Of a DNA stretch of 64,000 nucleotides, positions 33,048 through 44,592 are shown in pieces; the first letter of the stretch is position 1, and every line of letters starts with the position of its first letter. The stretch is from Anaeromyxobacter sp. (GTDB lineage: Bacteria; Myxococcota; Myxococcia; Myxococcales; Anaeromyxobacteraceae), in the NCBI GenBank assembly GCA_016718565.1, contig JADKCZ010000018.1:707001-771000 (forward strand), written 5' to 3'. The translations under genes were made by a program, and so were the position numbers. The notes beneath the pieces were generated by a model. That model saw only the letters and a list, made by a program, of their open reading frames with translations. It did not search any database and was not told the origin of the DNA.

Positions 33048-34862
33048 TCAGGCCGCGGGTTGCTGGCTGGTGGCCCGCGCCCGCGCGTCCCTGAAGCCGC
33101 TCACCGCGCGCTCCGCCGCCTGGAAGGCGCGGGCCGCCGCCTCCGGCTCCCCCTGCAGCTCGCGTACGTGACCCAGCTCGTAGAAGACGGCGGCGGCGCT
33201 GGCGGGCGCCAGGGCCGGATGGGTCAGCGCCCGCTTCAGGGTCCTGGCCGCCTCCGGCAGCGCGCCGCCCGCCGCCTGGCAGAGCGCCAGGGCCACCAGG
33301 CAGTCGATGGCGCGCCCGCCGGTGGCCGACCCGAGGGCCACCTCGAGCTCCGCCATGGCGTCGGTGAGCAGCCCCATCTCGCGATAGGCCAGGGCCAGGT
33401 CGTAGTGGGTGGCCACGTCGTCCTGCGCCACCTCGGCGGCCACACCCTCGCGGAAGCGCTGCAGCACCTCCTCCACGGTGGCGAACTCGGCCGGCTCGAG
33501 CAGCTCGACGTCGAGGGCCAGCGGGTCGCTGGCCGGGTCGGGCGGGAGGGGCGGCGCCGGCCGGATCACCTCGCGGCCGGCCTCGAGCCGCGCCAGGAGC
33601 GCCGCCACGCCCGGGTGGCCCGGGTGCGTGGCGGCCAGGCCGCCGAGCAGGTCGCGCGCCTCGTCCTGGAACCGGTGCGCCACCAGGAACTCGGCGTGCG
33701 CCAGGTCGTCCTCCAGGTCGGCGTGCGGCGCGACCTCGTCCTCCACGGACACGCCCTCGCCGGCCAGATCGATGAGCTCGGTGTCGTCGTCCAGGTCGTC
33801 GCCGACGAGCGGCGGGGGGGGCCCATCGGGCGCCGGCGCGGGCGGCGCGGGGAGCTGCGGCGCGGCTGCCTCAAGCAGCGGCAGGATGGGCAGCGGCGGC
33901 GGGGTCACCGCTGGCAGGGGCGGGCGCGCCACCAGGGGCGGCGGGAGCGGGAGCGGGGGCGGAGTCCGGGACGGGGCCCTGGGGGCGGCCCTGGTCGAGG
34001 TCGAGGTCGAGGTCGAGGTCGAGGTCGAGGTCGAGGTCGGGGTCGAGGTTGGGGTCGAGGTCGAGGTCGAGGTCGGGGTCGAGGTCGGGGTCGAGGTCGA
34101 GGTCGGGGTCGAGGTCGGGGTCGAGGTCGGGGTCCCCCTCGACTCCGGGCCTGCGGCCCTCCGCTCGGGGTGAGCGGCCAGGCCGCTCGAGGTGCTGGAG
34201 GATGTCGAGGTCGAGGTCGACCCCGCAGCCCGCGCGGTGGGCTGCAGCCGCGGCACCACCGGGGCCACGCGGGCCTGCTCCCGGACCAGCGTCGCCACCG
34301 TCTCCTCCCGCCCCGCCGCGCGGTGACGCTCCACCTCGGCGCCGAGCAGCGCCTGCGCCTCGCCGACCTGGCCCGCGTCGCGCAGCGCCTGCGTGAGCCG
34401 GATGAGCCGGCGGGCGTCGTCGGGCGCCAGGTGGCTGGCGCGCCGGGCCGCCGCCAGCACCCGGGGCCCGTCCTGCACCAGCTCCCAGGCCCGCAGCCCC
34501 TCCTCGGCGTAGCCCAGGGCGTCGGCGATCAGCCCGAGCCGCTGGGCCAGCTCCGCCAGCTCCAGCCAGGGCCGGTCGGGCGGCGCCTGGTAGCGGGCCA
34601 GCTGCCGGAGCGCGGCCGTGGCGCGCAGGTAGAAGCCCTTGCGCTCGGCCGCGTCGGCGGCGCCACGGAAGGCGCGGCGCACCGCGTCGTGATCGCCCAG
34701 CTTGAGCGCCAGCTCGGCCTGCCGCACGTAGAGCCGATCGTCGTCGCGGTCCTTCTCGAGGATGGCGTCGACGACCTTGGCGGCCCGCCGCACCCGCCCC
34801 TTGCGCAGGTGCTCGGCGAGCTCCGCGTCGAGCTTCTGTCGGATGTGCTTGGCGTGGGCCAT
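33048..34862 (-). CDS. TPR-type protein with a repeat-encoded Thr/Ser/Pro linker
   Basis: 604 residues. The first 210 residues (HIRQKLDAELAEHLRKGRVRRAAKVVDAIL...) and the last 170 (FATVEEVLQRFREGVAAEVAQDDVATHYDLALAYREMGLLTDAMAEL...) are helical and TPR-like. Between them lies a long disordered region: a (Thr-Ser/Thr-Pro)n tract encoded by a hexanucleotide array, then Pro-rich sequence and an acidic patch (DDLDDDTELIDLAGEG). The C-terminal part resembles the tetratricopeptide region of type IV pilus/secretion-related myxobacterial proteins, though I cannot name it. It probably scaffolds a protein complex. It lies between acnB and mdh on the same strand. Confidence 0.72.
   Translation of the reverse strand: MAHAKHIRQKLDAELAEHLRKGRVRRAAKVVDAILEKDRDDDRLYVRQAELALKLGDHDAVRRAFRGAADAAERKGFYLRATAALRQLARYQAPPDRPWLELAELAQRLGLIADALGYAEEGLRAWELVQDGPRVLAAARRASHLAPDDARRLIRLTQALRDAGQVGEAQALLGAEVERHRAAGREETVATLVREQARVAPVVPRLQPTARAAGSTSTSTSSSTSSGLAAHPERRAAGPESRGTPTSTPTSTPTSTSTPTSTPTSTSTSTPTSTPTSTSTSTSTSTSTSTRAAPRAPSRTPPPLPLPPPLVARPPLPAVTPPPLPILPLLEAAAPQLPAPPAPAPDGPPPPLVGDDLDDDTELIDLAGEGVSVEDEVAPHADLEDDLAHAEFLVAHRFQDEARDLLGGLAATHPGHPGVAALLARLEAGREVIRPAPPLPPDPASDPLALDVELLEPAEFATVEEVLQRFREGVAAEVAQDDVATHYDLALAYREMGLLTDAMAELEVALGSATGGRAIDCLVALALCQAAGGALPEAARTLKRALTHPALAPASAAAVFYELGHVRELQGEPEAAARAFQAAERAVSGFRDARARATSQQPAA
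33997..34134. repeat. Hexanucleotide tandem array, 23 units, inside the TPR gene
   Basis: Units read GAGGTC or GGGGTC on the plus strand with one GAGGTT. On the coding strand these give ACC TCG/ACC CCG, that is Thr-Ser and Thr-Pro. Because the unit is six bases, length changes would not shift the frame. A few more degenerate units occur at about 34203-34220. Confidence 0.95.
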
Positions 34863-34984
34863 GGGCGGGAGGCGGTGACCGACGGGCCCTCACCGGGGCG
34901 GACCTTAGCGCCCCGACGGACGCCGGGTGGGCCACTCAACGGGGCGTATGTGCGCACTTACCATGGGCCGGCGCCGGACGCAGC

Positions 34985-35016
34985 GAGGCCCCGGTCGCAG
35001 GAGCGGCCGGGGCCTC
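34985..35016 (-). terminator. Hairpin downstream of mdh
   Basis: A perfect 10 bp stem GAGGCCCCGG/CCGGGGCCTC with a 12-base loop lies 26 bases after the mdh stop. No T-run follows, so it is a terminator-like hairpin or an end stabiliser. Confidence 0.55.
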
Positions 35017-35042
35017 ATGGACCACCCGAAGGCGGGATCCTG

Positions 35043-38303
<3,261 letters not shown>

Positions 38304-38318
38304 TCAGATGGTGGGGAG

Positions 38319-38353
38319 TGGTGTAGACACCAAATCCGGGGCTCCACTGTCAA
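38319..38353 (-). promoter_or_regulatory. Candidate icd promoter with palindrome over the -10 region
   Basis: On the minus strand TTGACA (38353-38348) is followed after 18 bases by TGTCTA, and the latter sits inside a perfect 14-base palindrome TGGTGTAGACACCA (38319-38332), 43 bases before the icd start. The -35 is a perfect sigma-70 match in a very GC-rich genome; the -10 is poor. The palindrome is a plausible operator. Confidence 0.45.
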
Positions 38354-38562
38354 GCTTGAAACCCCTGGTAATCTGGACTCATCCAGCCTGTGAACGGTCG
38401 GCGGACCCGCTCGCAGCAGCCTGGAGCCGCGCCGGGTGAGAAGGCTTCGCTGACGACCCCAGAAGCCCGAGGAATCGGAGGGGTGGTCGGCCCGGACGGG
38501 GTGGAGACGGCCGGGCCGCGGAGGCGCGACGGACCGGTGCGGCACGTGGTCGCGGTCGCTCG

Positions 38563-38584
38563 GGCCTCCTACCCGGAGGAGGCC
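38563..38584 (-). terminator. Hairpin over the ccoS stop codon
   Basis: A perfect 8 bp stem GGCCTCCT/AGGAGGCC with a six-base loop covers the stop of ccoS, the last gene of the cbb3 operon. No T-run follows. It may end or protect the operon transcript. Confidence 0.4.
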
Positions 38585-38760
38585 GGCGGCCCGTCCGGGG
38601 GCGGCGGGGCGGGCGGCCGCTCGTCGTCGTCGTCGTCGAGCATCCGGTACTTGGGGCCCTCGGGGTCCTCGTACTGGCCGCTCTTCACGCTCCAGACGAA
38701 GCCCCACCAGGCCAGCGCGCCCAGGGCCAGCGACAGGATGATCAGGCCGAGGAGGTTCAC
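38569..38760 (-). CDS. ccoS: Cytochrome oxidase maturation protein CcoS
   Basis: 63 residues from a GTG overlapping the ccoI stop by four bases. One membrane helix (LLGLIILSLALGALAWWGFVW) is followed by SVKSGQYEDPEGPKYRMLDDD, which matches the CcoS pattern of a helix and then SGQ(Y/F)DDxEGP. CcoS is needed to insert haem b and copper into CcoN in species studied. A Pro/Asp tail extends the C-terminus. Position at the end of the cbb3 operon agrees. Confidence 0.9.
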   Translation of the reverse strand: MNLLGLIILSLALGALAWWGFVWSVKSGQYEDPEGPKYRMLDDDDDERPPAPPPPDGPPASSG

Positions 38761-41405
38761 GGGAGCACCTCGGAGCCGCCGGCCGCCGGCCGGGCCAGGG
38801 CGGCGTCGGCCCGGGTGAAGGTGGAGCGGAGGCGCAGCGAGTTGCCCACCACGAACGCCGACGAGGCCGCCATGGCCGCGGCGCCGACGATGGGGTGGAG
38901 CACGCCGGCCACCGCCAGCGGGATGGCCACCACGTTGTAGAAGAAGGCCCAGAAGACGTTCTGCCGGATGATGGCGGTGGCCCGCCGCCCCAGCAGGAGC
39001 AGGTCGGGCAGCAGCGACAGGTCGTCGCGCACCAGCACGGCGTCGGCGCTCTCCATGGTCACGTCGGTGCCGCGCCCCATGGCCACGCCCACGTCGGCCT
39101 GGGTCAGCGCCGGGGCGTCGTTGAGCCCGTCCCCGACGAAGGCCACCCGCCGGCCCGCCGCCTGGCGCGCCGCCACCAGCGACCGCTTCTCCTGCGGGCT
39201 GGCCTCGGCCACCGCCGCCACGCCGAGCAGCGCCGCGATGGCGCCGGTGGTGGCGCGCGCGTCGCCGCTCACGATGGAGACCGTGAGCCCCATCCCCCGC
39301 AGCCGCGCCAGCGCCGCCGGCGCCTCGGGGCGCACCGGATCGGCCACCACGAAGACCGCCTCGACCGCCCCGTCCCACACCAGCCAGGCGGTGGTGTCGC
39401 CGGCCCCCTCGAAGGGCAGGGCCCGCCCGTCGGCCTCCGGTGGCACCGGCACGCCGCGGTCCTCGAGGAAGGCGCGGTTGCCGATCAGCACCCGCCGGCC
39501 GTCCACCGCGGCCTCCACGCCGCGCCCGGGCACGGCCGCGAAGCCCGTCACCTCCGGCTCCGGCGCGGCGGGCAGGGCGCGGGCCGCCTCCACGATGGCC
39601 CGGCCGACGTGGTGCTCGGAGCGGCGCTCCACCGCCGCGGCCAGCGCCACCAGGCCGGCGGCCCGGCCGGCGAACGGCGCGACGGCCGTGGTCGGGTCGG
39701 ACCCACCCGCCAGGACCAGCACCGCCCGCAGCGCCGGCCGCCCGCGGGTCACGGTGCCGGTCTTGTCGAGCAGCACCTCGCGCACGCCGCCGGCCACCTC
39801 GAGCGCGTCCCCGCCCTTCACCAGCAGGCCGCGCGCCGACGCCAGCCCGGTGGCCAGCAGCACCGCCACCGGGGTGGCCAGCCCCAGGGCGCAGGGGCAG
39901 GCGATGACCACCACCGCGATGGCGTGCAGCAGGGCCCGCTCGGCCCCGGCCCCGCGCCACAGCCAGAAGGCCGCGGTGGCCGCCGCCAGCGCCAGCACCA
40001 GCGGCACGAAGACCCCGACCACCCGGTCGGCCAGCGCCTGGAGCCGCGGCTTCTGGGCCTGCGCCTCCTCCACGGCGCGGATGATGCCGGCCAGCACCGT
40101 CTGCTCGCCGACGTGGGTCACCTCCACCACCAGGCTGCCGTGCAGGTTGATGGCGCCGCCGATGACCGCCGCGCCCGGCCCCTTGGGCACCGGCCGCGAC
40201 TCGCCGGTCACCAGGGCCTCGTCGGCCTCCGACTCCCCCTCGACCACCCGGCCGTCGAGCGGGATGCGCTCGCCGGGGACCACCCGGACCAGGTCTCCGC
40301 GCCGGACCTGGTCCACCGGGACGAGCCGATCCGCGGGGGGCGCGCCCCTCCCCCCGTGCTCCTCCGCGGAGGGGCGCGGGGCCCCGGCGCCCGGGGGCGT
40401 GGTCGAGGGCTCCTGCCCGCGCCGCACCAGCCGGGCCTCCCGCGGCCGCAGCGTCGCCAGCCGCGCCACCGCCTCGGAGGCGGCGCGGCGGGCGCGGGCC
40501 TCCACGTAGCGGCCGGTCAGCACCAGGGTGGGGATCATGGCGGCGGTGTCGCTCCAGACCTCGCCGCCGTGCAGCGCCTGCCAGACCGAGAAGCCCAGCG
40601 CCGCCCCGGACCCCAGCACCACCAGCGAGTCCATGTTGAACCGGCCGTGGCGCAGCCCCGTCAGCGTGGAGCGCCAGAAGGGGGCCCCGGCCGAGAAGAG
40701 CACCGGCGCGGCCAGCCCGATGGAGATCCACTCCAGCAGCGACCGGGTGCCCTGGTCCATGCCCTGGAAGTACCCGGCGTAGAGCGCCGCCGAGTAGATC
40801 ATGAGCTGGGAGGCCAGGAACCAGGCGGTGCCCAGCCGCACCAGGAGGTCCTTCACCTCGGCGTCGCGCGCCGCCGCCTGGGCCGTCTCCACCCAGGGCT
40901 TCGGCTCGTAGCCGGCGGACTGGATGCGCGAGAGGACCCGCGGCAGGTCGATGCGGCGCGGGTCGAAGCGCACGCGGGCCCGGTGGGTGGCGTAGTTGAC
41001 CCGCGCCGCCAGCACGCCGGGGGTGCGCTGCAGCAGCCGCTCGTTGAGCCAGACGCAGGAGGCGCAGTGGATGCCGTCGATGGCCACGTCCACCTCGGCG
41101 GCCGCGCCGCCGTCGGCGGGGGTGACGGCGTAGGCCGACAGGTCGGCCGGCGGCGCCACCTGCCCCACCGGCCGGCCGGGCAGCGCCCAGCGCCGCTCGG
41201 CGTAGAACCGCCCCAGCCCCTCCTCGTTCACCAGCAGCCAGACGCCGCGGCAGCCGGTGCAGCAGAAGACCAGGTCGGCCGGGCGGGCCAGGCCGGGCGG
41301 GCCGTCCCCGGGCGCGGCGGCCGGCCGGGCGGCGCCGGCGGCCCCCTCCAGGCGCACCACCTCCTTGGCCGGGAAGGAGGCCAGGCAGTGGTCACAGCGC
41401 AACAT
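38757..41405 (-). CDS. ccoI: Copper-translocating P-type ATPase CcoI (FixI)
   Basis: 882 residues. An N-terminal zinc-finger-like segment (CDHC at 4-7; CCTGC at 48-52) is typical of CcoI. An HMA domain carries GIHCASC (Cys114, Cys117). Membrane segment CPCALG, phosphorylated Asp547 in DKTGT and hinge GDGLND identify a P1B copper ATPase. CcoI supplies copper for the CuB centre of cbb3 oxidase. An Arg/Gly/Pro-rich insertion (about 335-362) sits in a cytosolic loop. The gene overlaps its upstream neighbour by 14 bases and ccoS by four, so all three are cotranslated. Confidence 0.95.
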   Translation of the reverse strand: MLRCDHCLASFPAKEVVRLEGAAGAARPAAAPGDGPPGLARPADLVFCCTGCRGVWLLVNEEGLGRFYAERRWALPGRPVGQVAPPADLSAYAVTPADGGAAAEVDVAIDGIHCASCVWLNERLLQRTPGVLAARVNYATHRARVRFDPRRIDLPRVLSRIQSAGYEPKPWVETAQAAARDAEVKDLLVRLGTAWFLASQLMIYSAALYAGYFQGMDQGTRSLLEWISIGLAAPVLFSAGAPFWRSTLTGLRHGRFNMDSLVVLGSGAALGFSVWQALHGGEVWSDTAAMIPTLVLTGRYVEARARRAASEAVARLATLRPREARLVRRGQEPSTTPPGAGAPRPSAEEHGGRGAPPADRLVPVDQVRRGDLVRVVPGERIPLDGRVVEGESEADEALVTGESRPVPKGPGAAVIGGAINLHGSLVVEVTHVGEQTVLAGIIRAVEEAQAQKPRLQALADRVVGVFVPLVLALAAATAAFWLWRGAGAERALLHAIAVVVIACPCALGLATPVAVLLATGLASARGLLVKGGDALEVAGGVREVLLDKTGTVTRGRPALRAVLVLAGGSDPTTAVAPFAGRAAGLVALAAAVERRSEHHVGRAIVEAARALPAAPEPEVTGFAAVPGRGVEAAVDGRRVLIGNRAFLEDRGVPVPPEADGRALPFEGAGDTTAWLVWDGAVEAVFVVADPVRPEAPAALARLRGMGLTVSIVSGDARATTGAIAALLGVAAVAEASPQEKRSLVAARQAAGRRVAFVGDGLNDAPALTQADVGVAMGRGTDVTMESADAVLVRDDLSLLPDLLLLGRRATAIIRQNVFWAFFYNVVAIPLAVAGVLHPIVGAAAMAASSAFVVGNSLRLRSTFTRADAALARPAAGGSEVLP

Positions 41406-42102
41406 GGAGGCCGAGCCCGCGCAGCAGGAAGAGCGCGCCCATGAGCGCGATCACCAGGCCGCCGGCCCGGTAGAGGAGGCCGCGGGCCCGCTGCCCCACC
41501 AGGGCCCCGAAGGCGCCCAGCAGCAGCAGCCCGGGCAGCGTGGCCAGGCCGAAGGCCAGCGCCATGAGCAGGCCGGGCACCGGGCCGCCGGACGCGGCGG
41601 CGCCCAGGAAGACCGTCCAGGAGACGCCGCAGGGCAGCACGCCCAGCGCCAGGCCGAGCGGGTAGAGCCGCGAGGGGCCGCCCGCCAGCAGCGGTCGCAC
41701 CAGCGCCAGCACGCGCCCCGAGGCGCGCGCCTCCAGGGTCCGCAGCGCCGCCGACACGCCGGCCGCGCCCAGGCCGAGCAGCAGCATGAGCAGCCCGGCC
41801 GCCACCGCCGCCACGTCGGCCAGCCCGGCCAGCCGCCCGGCCACGTTCACGAAGGCCCCGGTGGTCCCCATGACGGCGCCCAGCACGCCGTAGGTGGTGA
41901 TCCGCCCGAGGTGGTAGGGCAGCTGCCCGGCCGCGGCGCGCAGCGGCCCCTGGCCTGGCCGGGCCGCCAGGCCGAAGGAGGCCACCAGCGGCCCGCACAT
42001 GCCCAGGCAGTGGCTGAAGCTGGAGAGCAGGCCGGCGGCCGCGCTGGCCGCCACCTGGGCCGCCAGCGTGGCGGCGGCCGGATCGCTCACGCCCGCGCCC
42101 AC
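41392..42102 (-). CDS. TauE/SafE-like membrane protein associated with cbb3 assembly
   Basis: 236 residues from a GTG; a second GTG at 42090 would shorten it by four residues, and no strong ribosome site decides. Six or seven hydrophobic helices are visible, with HCLGMCGPLV in the first and LPCGVSW in a later one; these Cys-containing motifs mark the sulfite-exporter/DsbD-like family often placed between fixH and ccoI in cbb3 operons, where it is thought to help copper or thiol handling. The exact role is not established. Confidence 0.85.
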   Translation of the reverse strand: MGAGVSDPAAATLAAQVAASAAAGLLSSFSHCLGMCGPLVASFGLAARPGQGPLRAAAGQLPYHLGRITTYGVLGAVMGTTGAFVNVAGRLAGLADVAAVAAGLLMLLLGLGAAGVSAALRTLEARASGRVLALVRPLLAGGPSRLYPLGLALGVLPCGVSWTVFLGAAASGGPVPGLLMALAFGLATLPGLLLLGAFGALVGQRARGLLYRAGGLVIALMGALFLLRGLGLHVAL

Positions 42103-42115
42103 CGGCCCGGTCCGG

Positions 42116-42937
42116 TCACTGCCGCACCGCGAAGGGGAAGCGGGCGCTCTCCGGGGCCGCGCCCGGGGCCCGCACGGTCACGCTGGCCGTCCACCCGGTG
42201 GCGCCGGTGCTGCAGCGCACGAGCACCGCGGCGCCGCGGTAGCGCCCCGGCCCGGCCGGCTCCAGCACCACCCGGTTCTCGCCCATGTTCATCTCCTCCA
42301 TGGCGAAGGCCACCTCCACGGTCGCCCCCTCCACCGGCGCGCCTCCCCGCCGCACCTCCACCACCACCGGCAGGTCCTGCAGCACCTTGAGCGAGCGGCC
42401 CAGGTCGAGGCTGAGCTCGAGCGGCCCGGCCGTGGCGCGGCAGGCTCCGGCGGCCAGCTGGCAGGCCGGCGCCTCCGCGCCCTCCACCCGCACCTGCTGC
42501 ACCAGCCCCACCTCCAGGCCGCGGCCGGTGACGTCGAGCCGCACGTCCCAGAAGCCGGGCGCGGCGAAGCCCAGGTCGGCGCGGTAGCGGCCGTCGCCGA
42601 TGGGCACGGCGGCGGCGCTGGCCTGGCCCCCGCCGCCGGCCGGCCGGGTGATGGCCACCCGGATGGTGGCGCCCTCCAGCGGGGCCCCGTCCTTGTCGCG
42701 CAGGGTGAAGCGCAGCACCTGCCCCCCCGGGCGCAGCCCCTCCCGGTCGAAGGTGGCGCGCAGCCCGAGCGGCGCGGCCAGGGCCCGGTCGCGGTCGTAG
42801 CGCAGGCCGTGCTCCAGGGAGGCGTCGGCCACCGCCTCCTCGCGCAGCCCGGCGCCGATCCAGAGGGTGGCGGCCACGCTGCCGAGGCCCACCGCGGTGA
42901 CCACCACCAGCAGGACGGTGAGCGGCGAGATCTTCAT
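42116..42937 (-). CDS. fixH: FixH/CcoH-like protein with two YtkA-like domains
   Basis: 273 residues. One N-terminal membrane helix (LTVLLVVVTAVGLGSVAATLWIG) anchors two beta-rich domains of about 110 residues (RPGGQVLRFTLRDKDGAPLEGATIRVAITR and VVVEVRRGGAPVEGATVEVAFAMEEMNMG), each of the YtkA/FixH type. MEEMNMG resembles the copper-related Met motif of YtkA-like proteins. FixH is needed for cbb3 assembly and is shorter in most species; the second domain is an extension here. The start overlaps the ccoG stop by one base. Confidence 0.88.
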   Translation of the reverse strand: MKISPLTVLLVVVTAVGLGSVAATLWIGAGLREEAVADASLEHGLRYDRDRALAAPLGLRATFDREGLRPGGQVLRFTLRDKDGAPLEGATIRVAITRPAGGGGQASAAAVPIGDGRYRADLGFAAPGFWDVRLDVTGRGLEVGLVQQVRVEGAEAPACQLAAGACRATAGPLELSLDLGRSLKVLQDLPVVVEVRRGGAPVEGATVEVAFAMEEMNMGENRVVLEPAGPGRYRGAAVLVRCSTGATGWTASVTVRAPGAAPESARFPFAVRQ

Positions 42938-44166
42938 CAGGGGCGCTCCGGGACGGCCAGCAGGAGCGGCGAGGTGCGGGTGACGGGGCGGGTCCCCTCC
43001 CCCGACGCCGCCGCGGTCAGGGCGCCGGTGGCGCGGCCGGGCGCGCCGCGGGCGTCCACCACCACCCGGAGGCGCTTGTGCTCGCCCGGCCCGAGCGCCA
43101 CCTGGTCGGGGCGGGCCGACACCGTGAGCCCGGGCGCCGTCACCGAGAGCCGCACCGTCACCGCCCCGTGGGCCCGGTTCTCCACCGAGACGTCGAAGGC
43201 GTTGAGGGCCCGGCCGTCGGGCGCCAGGCGGGCGGCGAAGCCGCTGGCCGGCACCACCACCAGGTCCAGCGTGTCGCGCGAGGCGCCGTGGGCCGCCGCC
43301 GTGGTGGCGGCCAGCGACAGGAGCGTGCCGGCCGCCAGGGCCAGGGTGGCGGGCCGCAGCAGGCGGCGCGGCGTCCCGGGCTCCCCGAAGAAGTAGCCGA
43401 TCAGGTCCGGCCTCCGCTTCAGCTTCAGCATGATGGGCCGGCAGGCGTCGATGCACTCGGCGCAGGCGATGCACTCCATCTGCAGGCCGTCGCGGATGTC
43501 GATGCCGGTGGGGCAGCAGCGCACGCAGGCGCCGCAGTCGACGCAGTCGGCGTCGCGCCCCTCGTCGTAGGCCACCACCAGCGTGGCCTTGTCGTAGAGC
43601 ACCCCCTGGAGCTTGGCGTAGGGGCAGGCGGTGGCGCAGAAGCCGGCCCGCAGGAAGGCCAGGTCCAGGAAGAGGACGCCCGCCAGCACCAGCCAGGCGC
43701 CGGTGGCCACCGGCCCGAGCTGCCAGGCCGCCAGGTCACCCAGGAACTCGAGGGGCGGCACGAAGTACCAGACCGTGGCGGCCCCGAAGACCAGCGAGAC
43801 CAGGGCGGTCAGGGCGAAGCCGGCGGCGCGGCGCCAGGGGTGCGGGCGCTTGCCGGTGGAAGGCTGCACCAGGCGGGTCAGGTCGCCCAGGACGGTCTGC
43901 GGGCAGGACCAGCCGCACCAGACCCGCCCGAAGGCGGCGGTCACCAGCAGGAAGAGGAAGGAGACGAAGATGGTGGCGGGCAGCAGGACGAAGAACTCGT
44001 TCATCGCCAGCGCCGCGCCGAAGACGTGCAGCGTCAGGGTGGGCACGTCGAAGCGGGCCGCGCTCTCGCCGCCCACGCGGATGAAGGGCAGCGCCAGGAA
44101 GAGAATCGCCTGGGCTGCCCCCGCCGCACGCCGCCACCGCTGGATGGTGCCGCTACCCGTCGTCAT
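42937..44166 (-). CDS. ccoG: Cytochrome oxidase accessory iron-sulfur protein CcoG
   Basis: 409 residues from ATG at 44166, which overlaps ccoQ; a start at 44193 is also open. Four or five membrane helices surround polyferredoxin motifs: CGWSCPQT, CATACPYAK, CVDCGACVRCCPTG and CIACAECIDACRP. The last 130 residues are an Ig-like domain (FixG C-terminal). This is the complete CcoG/RdxA layout. CcoG reduces Cu(II) for delivery to the oxidase in studied species. Confidence 0.95.
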   Translation of the reverse strand: MTTGSGTIQRWRRAAGAAQAILFLALPFIRVGGESAARFDVPTLTLHVFGAALAMNEFFVLLPATIFVSFLFLLVTAAFGRVWCGWSCPQTVLGDLTRLVQPSTGKRPHPWRRAAGFALTALVSLVFGAATVWYFVPPLEFLGDLAAWQLGPVATGAWLVLAGVLFLDLAFLRAGFCATACPYAKLQGVLYDKATLVVAYDEGRDADCVDCGACVRCCPTGIDIRDGLQMECIACAECIDACRPIMLKLKRRPDLIGYFFGEPGTPRRLLRPATLALAAGTLLSLAATTAAAHGASRDTLDLVVVPASGFAARLAPDGRALNAFDVSVENRAHGAVTVRLSVTAPGLTVSARPDQVALGPGEHKRLRVVVDARGAPGRATGALTAAASGEGTRPVTRTSPLLLAVPERP

Positions 44167-44293
44167 CGAGCATCTTGTACTTCGCCTGCTCACCCTGGTC
44201 GCGCCGCTTGCGGGAGTAGAGGAAGATCCAGATGCCGACCAGGACCACCACCAGGGTGGACCCGAAGAGCAGGTAGAAGGTGTCCGGCGCCAT
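44153..44293 (-). CDS. ccoQ: cbb3 oxidase small subunit CcoQ
   Basis: 46 residues, ATG to TAG: one membrane helix (FYLLFGSTLVVVLVGIWIFLY) and a charged tail (SRKRRDQGEQAKYKMLDDDG). The helix followed by YSRKR is the usual CcoQ pattern, as is the position between the CcoP part and ccoG. The tail KYKMLDDD resembles the end of CcoS (KYRMLDDD), so a CcoS-like origin is possible. It overlaps ccoG by 14 bases. CcoQ stabilises the oxidase complex. Confidence 0.8.
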   Translation of the reverse strand: MAPDTFYLLFGSTLVVVLVGIWIFLYSRKRRDQGEQAKYKMLDDDG

Positions 44294-44304
44294 CGTTCCC
44301 CGGA

Positions 44305-44592
44305 TCAGGACTTACTGCGGCGCTGCATCAGGAACAACCCGATCGCGGCCGCCGTGGGCAGGGCCGTGAAGAGGATGGTCATGAAGACGTTGCCGCCCAC
44401 CTCAGCGGAGACGGCCTCCAGCTCGCCGGCCTGCGTCCAGCCGGTGGTCCAGGGCGAGTACATGTAGAGGTAGTAGACGCCCCAGGCGATCAAGCCGAAG
44501 AAGAGCACCAGCCAGCCGGTGGGCAGGACGTTGGCGGTCTCCTTGGCCTCCATGGCCTCGGCGGTGTCGGGGAGCTCGGTCTCGGTGGTCAC
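44305..44592 (-). CDS. Detached CcoP-like membrane anchor subunit
   Basis: 95 residues from GTG, overlapping the previous stop by four bases (GTGA). Residues 25-50 (LPTGWLVLFFGLIAWGVYYLYMYSP) and 70-90 (FMTILFTALPTAAAIGLFLM) are two membrane helices; the first, with a Trp and Tyr-rich end, matches the N-terminal anchor of CcoP. No haem motif is present. In ordinary cbb3 oxidases this anchor is the start of a larger diheme subunit; here it stands alone while the haem domain is fused to CcoO. Confidence 0.72.
   Translation of the reverse strand: MTTETELPDTAEAMEAKETANVLPTGWLVLFFGLIAWGVYYLYMYSPWTTGWTQAGELEAVSAEVGGNVFMTILFTALPTAAAIGLFLMQRRSKS

Noticed and set aside
33997..34134. CRISPR-like array
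   Set aside because: Units are six bases and contiguous, with no spacers; the same holds for the other three hexamer arrays.
44153..44293. Calling the 46-residue protein a second CcoS
   Set aside because: Its tail is CcoS-like but the YSRKR after the helix and the position favour CcoQ.
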